Of a DNA stretch of 64,000 nt, positions 60,307 to 64,000 are shown piece after piece. Source of the stretch: Nannocystis exedens (lineage in GTDB: Bacteria; Myxococcota_A; Polyangia; Nannocystales; Nannocystaceae). Within the stretch, counting starts at the first letter, position 1, and the number at the start of each line of letters is the position of its first letter. A program made the translations under genes and the position numbers. The notes under the pieces were generated by a model. The model did no database searches and was not told where the DNA came from. It saw nothing but the letters and a program-made list of their open reading frames with translations. Location: the NCBI RefSeq assembly GCF_002343915.1, contig NZ_NETK01000001.1, positions 9,252,001-9,316,000 on the forward strand. The letters are read 5' to 3'.

Positions 60307-60414
60307 GGCGGACCGTCGCGCCGCGCAACGCTCGACGACTTCGACCGCGCCAGCGCGCCATGGCCTGGCGGCGGCTCCCGTCGCAGCCCGCGGACGCGCA
60401 GAAGGCGCCGTTCT

Positions 60415-60475
60415 TTGGAGCATGTTTTCTGGGACATGCTCCCTCGGGCATGTCCTGGAGGGCATGCCCGAGCGG
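60415..60475. terminator. Tandem ACATGCTCC-type hairpins between convergent genes
   Basis: GGAGCATGTTTTCTGGGACATGCTCC (60418-60443) has arms of about 8 bp. A second GGGCATGTCCTGGAGGGCATGCCC (60447-60470) follows directly. Both are members of the dispersed family, immediately before the stop of the leftward outer-membrane gene. They may be a bidirectional terminator. Confidence 0.6.
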
Positions 60476-61270
60476 TCAGAAGACCGTGAAGCCGAGGAAC
60501 GGGCCGAGCTGCAGCAGCGGGACGCCGCCGAACGCGGCCGTGAGGCGGGCCTGGCCGCCGACCACGCCCTTGACCCGCTTCTCGGGGTTGGTGAACACGT
60601 AGCCGAGGCGGCCCTCGCCTTCGACGCCGCCGATCGTGGTCAGCGCGAACATGACGCCGCCGCCCATCGAGTAGAACAACCGCTGCTTGGGACCGCCCTG
60701 GCCCATGGCCGTGAGGTGGTGGCGATGGACGAAGAGGCCGCGGTAGTCGATGGGCGACAGATCGAAGGTCTGCTCGTCCGCGCGCCCGACCGAGAGCGTG
60801 AGCTGATAGCCGAGCGCGGTGTTCCAGTCGAAGGTGCGGGCCCGATTCCTGCGCGGGCGCAGGTTGGTGCCGAGGAAGAACGTGAAGTCGCCGGACGGGA
60901 CCGGCGACATGATGTTGAAGCCGAGGGTGTAGAGGTTGGCGAATACGAGCTTGCGGTGCGTGACCGACTCGGGCGCGTTCGCGGGCCCCTCGGCGGCGGG
61001 CGGGGCCGGGGTCGTGCTCGCGGGTAGGGGGGCCGGATCCAGCGGAGCGGCGGCCGGCGGATAGGGCTGGACCGACTGCGACGGCGGGTCCGGCTGCGCG
61101 GGCGCGGGCGCGTCAGGCGGGGCCGGGGACGCGGCGGCATCCGCCGGCGCTGCGACCGGGCCCGACGTCGCAGGTGCGGGCTGGGCCGCGACAGGCGGGG
61201 TCGGCGTCGGCGCGGACGCAGCCGGTTGAAGGAGCGCGAGCGACAGGGCGGCGACGACGAGGTGAGGCAT
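60476..61270 (-). CDS. Outer-membrane beta-barrel protein with Pro/Ala-rich N-terminal linker
   Basis: 264 residues from the ATG at 61270. Signal peptide (LVVAALSLALLQPAASA), then about 80 residues rich in Pro and Ala, then a barrel-like part of alternating strands: LVFANLYTLGFNIMSPVPSG, DFTFFLGTNLRP, NTALGYQLTLSVG, HRHHLTAMGQGGPKQRLFYS, GRLGYVFTNPEKRV and a final LLQLGPFLGFTVF. The C-terminal Phe fits BAM-dependent insertion. Function unknown. Convergent with the MepA-like gene. Confidence 0.72.
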   Translation of the reverse strand: MPHLVVAALSLALLQPAASAPTPTPPVAAQPAPATSGPVAAPADAAASPAPPDAPAPAQPDPPSQSVQPYPPAAAPLDPAPLPASTTPAPPAAEGPANAPESVTHRKLVFANLYTLGFNIMSPVPSGDFTFFLGTNLRPRRNRARTFDWNTALGYQLTLSVGRADEQTFDLSPIDYRGLFVHRHHLTAMGQGGPKQRLFYSMGGGVMFALTTIGGVEGEGRLGYVFTNPEKRVKGVVGGQARLTAAFGGVPLLQLGPFLGFTVF

Positions 61271-61575
61271 GAGGGATGTCCTAAAGTTAATGTGGACCTG
61301 TCCTGAAGGCCATGGGATGCGGCGCCGCCGACGGGGCAGGACCTGGCGAGCGCCGCCCGGCGAGGCGCCACGGACCGTGAGCTCGCGCGCGGAGGGGGAG
61401 GCGACGAGCGTCGGGACAGACCCGGGCCCGCGCGGCGCGGGCAGGTCGGGCGCGGCGACGATGATCTGCGCGGCAAACGGCCAGGAGCATGCGAGGACCG
61501 ACGACCGTCGATGTTTGCAGACGACGTGATCCGGCTCAAGCCGGTGCGCCGCCAAAGCCGCTAAGGTGCCGCGCC
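61271..61575. other. Intergenic region upstream of the aldehyde dehydrogenase gene
   Basis: Holds the divergent promoters of the outer-membrane gene and the aldehyde dehydrogenase gene. A GATGTCCTAAAGTTAATGTGGACCTGTCC element of the hairpin family lies near 61275-61303. Nothing else recognised. Confidence 0.4.
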
Positions 61576-63198
61576 ATGGCGACCACGCTGCGCACCGTCC
61601 CCCCCGAACCCCCTCCGCCGCCCTCCGTCCTGCCGTGCAGCGACCCGGCCACCGGCCAACGCTTCGGCGAGGCGACGGTGATGGACCGGGCCGCGGTCGT
61701 GGCCGTGGTCCAGCGCGCCCGCGCGGCCCAGGCGGCGTGGGCCGCGACGTCCTGGGCCGAGCGCCGAGCTGTCCTTTCGGACATCTTGCGCTACGTGGTC
61801 CAGCACCAGGAGGAGATCTGTCGCCTCGCGGTGCGCGATTCCGGGAAGACGATGGTCGACGCGGCGATGGGGGAGATCTTCCCGGTCTGCGAGAAGCTCC
61901 GCTACACGATCGCGCACGGCGAGGCCGACCTCCGCGCCGAGCGGCGGCCGTCGGGGCTCCTGCCGCACAAGGCCGCGCGCGTCGAGTACCTGCCGCTCGG
62001 GGTCATCGGCGTGATCGCGCCGTGGAACTTCCCGTTTCACAACTTCTTCTGCCCGACGATCCCGGCGCTCTTCGCCGGCAACGCGGTGGTGGTCAAGGTC
62101 AGCGAGCTGGCGACCTGGTCGTCGCTGCGCTACGTCGAGATCTTCGCCGAGGTGCTGCGGCGTCGCGGCCACAGCCCCGACCTCGTGCAGATCGTCACCG
62201 GCTACGGCGAGACCGGCTCGGCGCTCGTGACCTCGGGCGTCGACAAGATCTTCTTCACCGGCTCGCCCCAGAACGGCCGCAAGGTGATGGCGGCGGCCGC
62301 GGAGACGCTCACGCCGGTGGTCCTCGAGCTCGGCGGCAAGGACCCGATGATCATCTGCGACGACGCCGATCTCGAGCAGGCGGTCAGCACCGCCACGTTC
62401 GGGGTGTTCAACGCCTGCGGCCAGATGTGCGTCGGCGCCGAGCGGCTTTACGTGTTCGCCGGCATCTACGACGCGTTCGTGCGCGAGGTGGTGGCGCGGG
62501 CGAAGGCGCTGCGCCAGGGTCCGCCGCTGCAGGGCGAGGTCGACGTCGGCGCGATGACGATGCCGCGCCAGCTCCAGATCGTGCAGGAGCTGGTCGACGA
62601 CGCGGTCGCCAAGGGGGCGCGGGTGCTGTGCGGCGGCAAGCCGCGGACCGACCTGCCGGGCAACTACTATCCGCCGACCGTGCTGGTCGACGTCGATCAC
62701 ACCATGCGGATCACCCGCGAGGAGCAGTTCGGCCCCGTCATGGTGATCATGAAGGTCGACTCCGAGGCCGAGGCGGTGCGGCTGGCCAACGATTGCCCGT
62801 ACGGTCTCGGCTCGTCGGTGTTCACGCGCGATCCGGCCCGCGGCGAGCGGCTGGCCCGCGCGATCGCGGCCGGCATGACCACGGTCAACGACTTCGGCCT
62901 CGCCTACATGATCCAGTCGCTGCCGTTCGGCGGCCTCAAGATCTCGGGGTTCGGGCGGATCAACGGCCGCGAGGGCCTGCGCGCCTGCTGCAACGAGAAG
63001 GCGATCGTCACCGATCGCGTCCCGGTGCGGCAGGGCATGGCGCTGTACCCCGTACGGCCGGCGACGCTCGAGCTGGTGACGGGCGCGGTGCGGGCGATCT
63101 ACGGCGCCGGGATCGGCAAGAAGGCGCGCGGGGCGCTCCAGATCGCCCGTTCGTTGCTGTCGCTGGCACGCGGCCCGCGGTCGACCGAATCGCCGTAA
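61576..63198 (+). CDS. NAD(P)-dependent aldehyde dehydrogenase
   Basis: 540 residues from the ATG at 61576. Family motifs: VIGVIAPWNFPFHNFFCPTI (Asn of the oxyanion site), VVVKVSELATWSSL, the glycine motif IFFTGSPQNGRKVM, general base VVLELGGKDPMIICDDADLE, nucleophile FNACGQMCVGAERLYVFAG, EEQFGPVMVIMKVDSEAEAV and LKISGFGRINGREGLRACCN. It oxidises an aldehyde to its acid in the cytoplasm. The substrate is unknown. The C-terminal 50 residues extend beyond the usual end (LVTGAVRAIYGAGIGKKARG) and may contact a membrane. A perfect TGTCC-TTTC-GGACA hairpin at 61770-61783 lies in frame. Confidence 0.9.
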   Translation: MATTLRTVPPEPPPPPSVLPCSDPATGQRFGEATVMDRAAVVAVVQRARAAQAAWAATSWAERRAVLSDILRYVVQHQEEICRLAVRDSGKTMVDAAMGEIFPVCEKLRYTIAHGEADLRAERRPSGLLPHKAARVEYLPLGVIGVIAPWNFPFHNFFCPTIPALFAGNAVVVKVSELATWSSLRYVEIFAEVLRRRGHSPDLVQIVTGYGETGSALVTSGVDKIFFTGSPQNGRKVMAAAAETLTPVVLELGGKDPMIICDDADLEQAVSTATFGVFNACGQMCVGAERLYVFAGIYDAFVREVVARAKALRQGPPLQGEVDVGAMTMPRQLQIVQELVDDAVAKGARVLCGGKPRTDLPGNYYPPTVLVDVDHTMRITREEQFGPVMVIMKVDSEAEAVRLANDCPYGLGSSVFTRDPARGERLARAIAAGMTTVNDFGLAYMIQSLPFGGLKISGFGRINGREGLRACCNEKAIVTDRVPVRQGMALYPVRPATLELVTGAVRAIYGAGIGKKARGALQIARSLLSLARGPRSTESP

Positions 63199-63338
63199 AG
63201 CTGGCGCGCCGACGAGCGGCGCACACCTGTCTTCATGGACAGATCGCGCGCCGGCGTCGGGCGGATCCGAACCCGGTCGGGCGGCTTGGCAGAGCGACGG
63301 GCCGTGTGGCACCATTCACAGCCCGCCCGGCTGGCCCA

Positions 63339-64000
63339 ATGGACGAGTTCATCGCCGCGATCGTCAGCTTCCCCACCGTGGTGTTCACGGTCGCCTTGTT
63401 GGTCGTCGGAGGGTATTGGGTGCTGGCGCTGATCGGCGGGATCGGCAGCGACATGCTCGACGCGGCGGCCGGCAAGATCGACGGCGCCGTCGATGCGATG
63501 GCCGGCAAGGTCGACGGGGCGGTCGACGCGATGGCCGGCAAGGTCGACGCGGTGGCCGGCAAGCTCGAGGGCGCGACCGGCAAGCTCGAGGCGGTCGGGG
63601 GCAAGGTCGAGGGCGCCGCGGGGGGCCTCAGCCTGCTCGCCGCGCTCGGCTTCGGCAAGGCGCCGGCGACGGTGGTCATCAGCATGCTCGTCCTGTTCGC
63701 GTGGGCGCTGTCGACATTCGCCACGCTGATGCTCCGGGACTACGGGGTCATGGCGATGGGCGTCCACGTCGGCATCGCCTTCGGCGCGGTGGTGGTCGCC
63801 GGCATGCTGACGGGGCTCATCGCCAGCGCGCTCGGCAACGCGTTCAAGCGCCACCGACCGATCGGTCGCGGCGAGCTGGTCGGCAAGCTGGCGACGATCA
63901 CCACCGGACGGGTCGACGAGCGGTTCGGCCAGGCCAACCTCCACGAAGACGGCGCCAACCTGATCGTCGACGTCCGCTGCGCCACCCCCAACGCGCTGGT
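63339..64000 (+). CDS. YqiJ-like OB-fold membrane protein (3' end outside window)
   Basis: 220 residues are visible. The first helix is FPTVVFTVALLVVGGYWVLA, followed by GGIGSDMLDAAAGK. Residues 45-95 form a tandem repeat, AGKVDGAVDAM then AGKVDAV and AGKLEGATG (63466-63620). Two more helices follow (VVISMLVLFAWALSTFATLM and VHVGIAFGAVVVAGMLTGLI). A cytoplasmic beta domain (GRGELVGKLATITTGRVDER) starts an OB-like NfeD fold. YqiJ-like proteins are usually encoded beside a flotillin, which would lie beyond the window edge. The repeat replaces the Asp-rich linker common in the family; its role is unknown. Confidence 0.78.
   Translation, partial: MDEFIAAIVSFPTVVFTVALLVVGGYWVLALIGGIGSDMLDAAAGKIDGAVDAMAGKVDGAVDAMAGKVDAVAGKLEGATGKLEAVGGKVEGAAGGLSLLAALGFGKAPATVVISMLVLFAWALSTFATLMLRDYGVMAMGVHVGIAFGAVVVAGMLTGLIASALGNAFKRHRPIGRGELVGKLATITTGRVDERFGQANLHEDGANLIVDVRCATPNAL

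Overview
The window is very GC-rich (roughly 70% or more by eye) and reads as chromosomal DNA of a myxobacterium (Myxococcota), most likely of the Nannocystaceae. The indicators are secreted lipoproteins with Thr/Ser/Asp-rich linkers behind the lipobox, a truncated-globin fragment and a P-domain fragment of the kind found in Nannocystaceae secreted proteins, many vWA/MoxR, FHA, PilZ and HD-GYP proteins, and DUF2169/PAAR-type secretion accessory genes. Genus and species are inference. Because of the GC content, long open frames on the opposite strand of real genes are almost all artefacts and are left out. I saw no rRNA, tRNA, CRISPR array, transposase, integrase or phage gene.

Layout. 1-2.5 kb: a mosaic of a WD40 protein, two halves of a truncated globin and an inverted P-domain fragment. 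2.6-4.4 kb: a DUF6940-like gene, then a purine-rich minisatellite. 4.4-9.3 kb: a coupled mltD-moeA-rluA set, with tatA divergent. 9.7-15.2 kb: a zinc-ribbon membrane protein, an outer-membrane-type protein and two LolC/E-like permeases. 15.3-19.9 kb: DUF2169/PAAR-like accessory genes. 20.3-22 kb: two methyltransferases. 22-28 kb: a coupled c-di-GMP pair, namely a PilZ-PilZ-hydrolase-methyltransferase protein and a kinase/REC/HD-GYP protein. 28-32.8 kb: a metallo-beta-lactamase hydrolase, lipoproteins, a MenA/UbiA prenyltransferase and a zinc exporter. 32.9-33.5 kb: two copies of a structured element. 33.6-41.8 kb: lipoproteins, a vWA protein, sthA, an FHA protein and small secreted or membrane proteins. 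42.4-48.1 kb: an HU gene, an ARPP-like/TROVE-like pair, and a hybrid kinase with a REC-adenylate cyclase. 48.3-58.9 kb: a thioester-reductase-like SDR, a MoxR-DUF58-BatA operon, a radical SAM gene, a lipoprotein and an AAA+/TraB-like pair. 59-64 kb: a LysM-MepA endopeptidase, an outer-membrane barrel, an aldehyde dehydrogenase and the start of a YqiJ-like membrane protein.

Two non-coding signals stand out. The first is a tandem pair of ~230-bp elements (about 32904-33134 and 33239-33470). They share loops and flanks almost exactly, but each has a different, perfectly paired 24-bp central stem, with further compensatory changes in two other helices. One stem arm of the second copy is identical over 20 nt to an intergenic site at 41844-41863. 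The second signal is a family of short hairpins with core TGTCC-loop-GGACA, scattered at roughly 40 places. They cluster between convergent genes and also lie in frame inside many genes, in places amplified into peptide repeats.

Two genes (16702-17662 and 28977-29490) carry single-base frameshifts in G runs. Each is restored to a sensible C-terminus and stop by removing one base. This suggests residual homopolymer errors in the assembly, or recent lesions.
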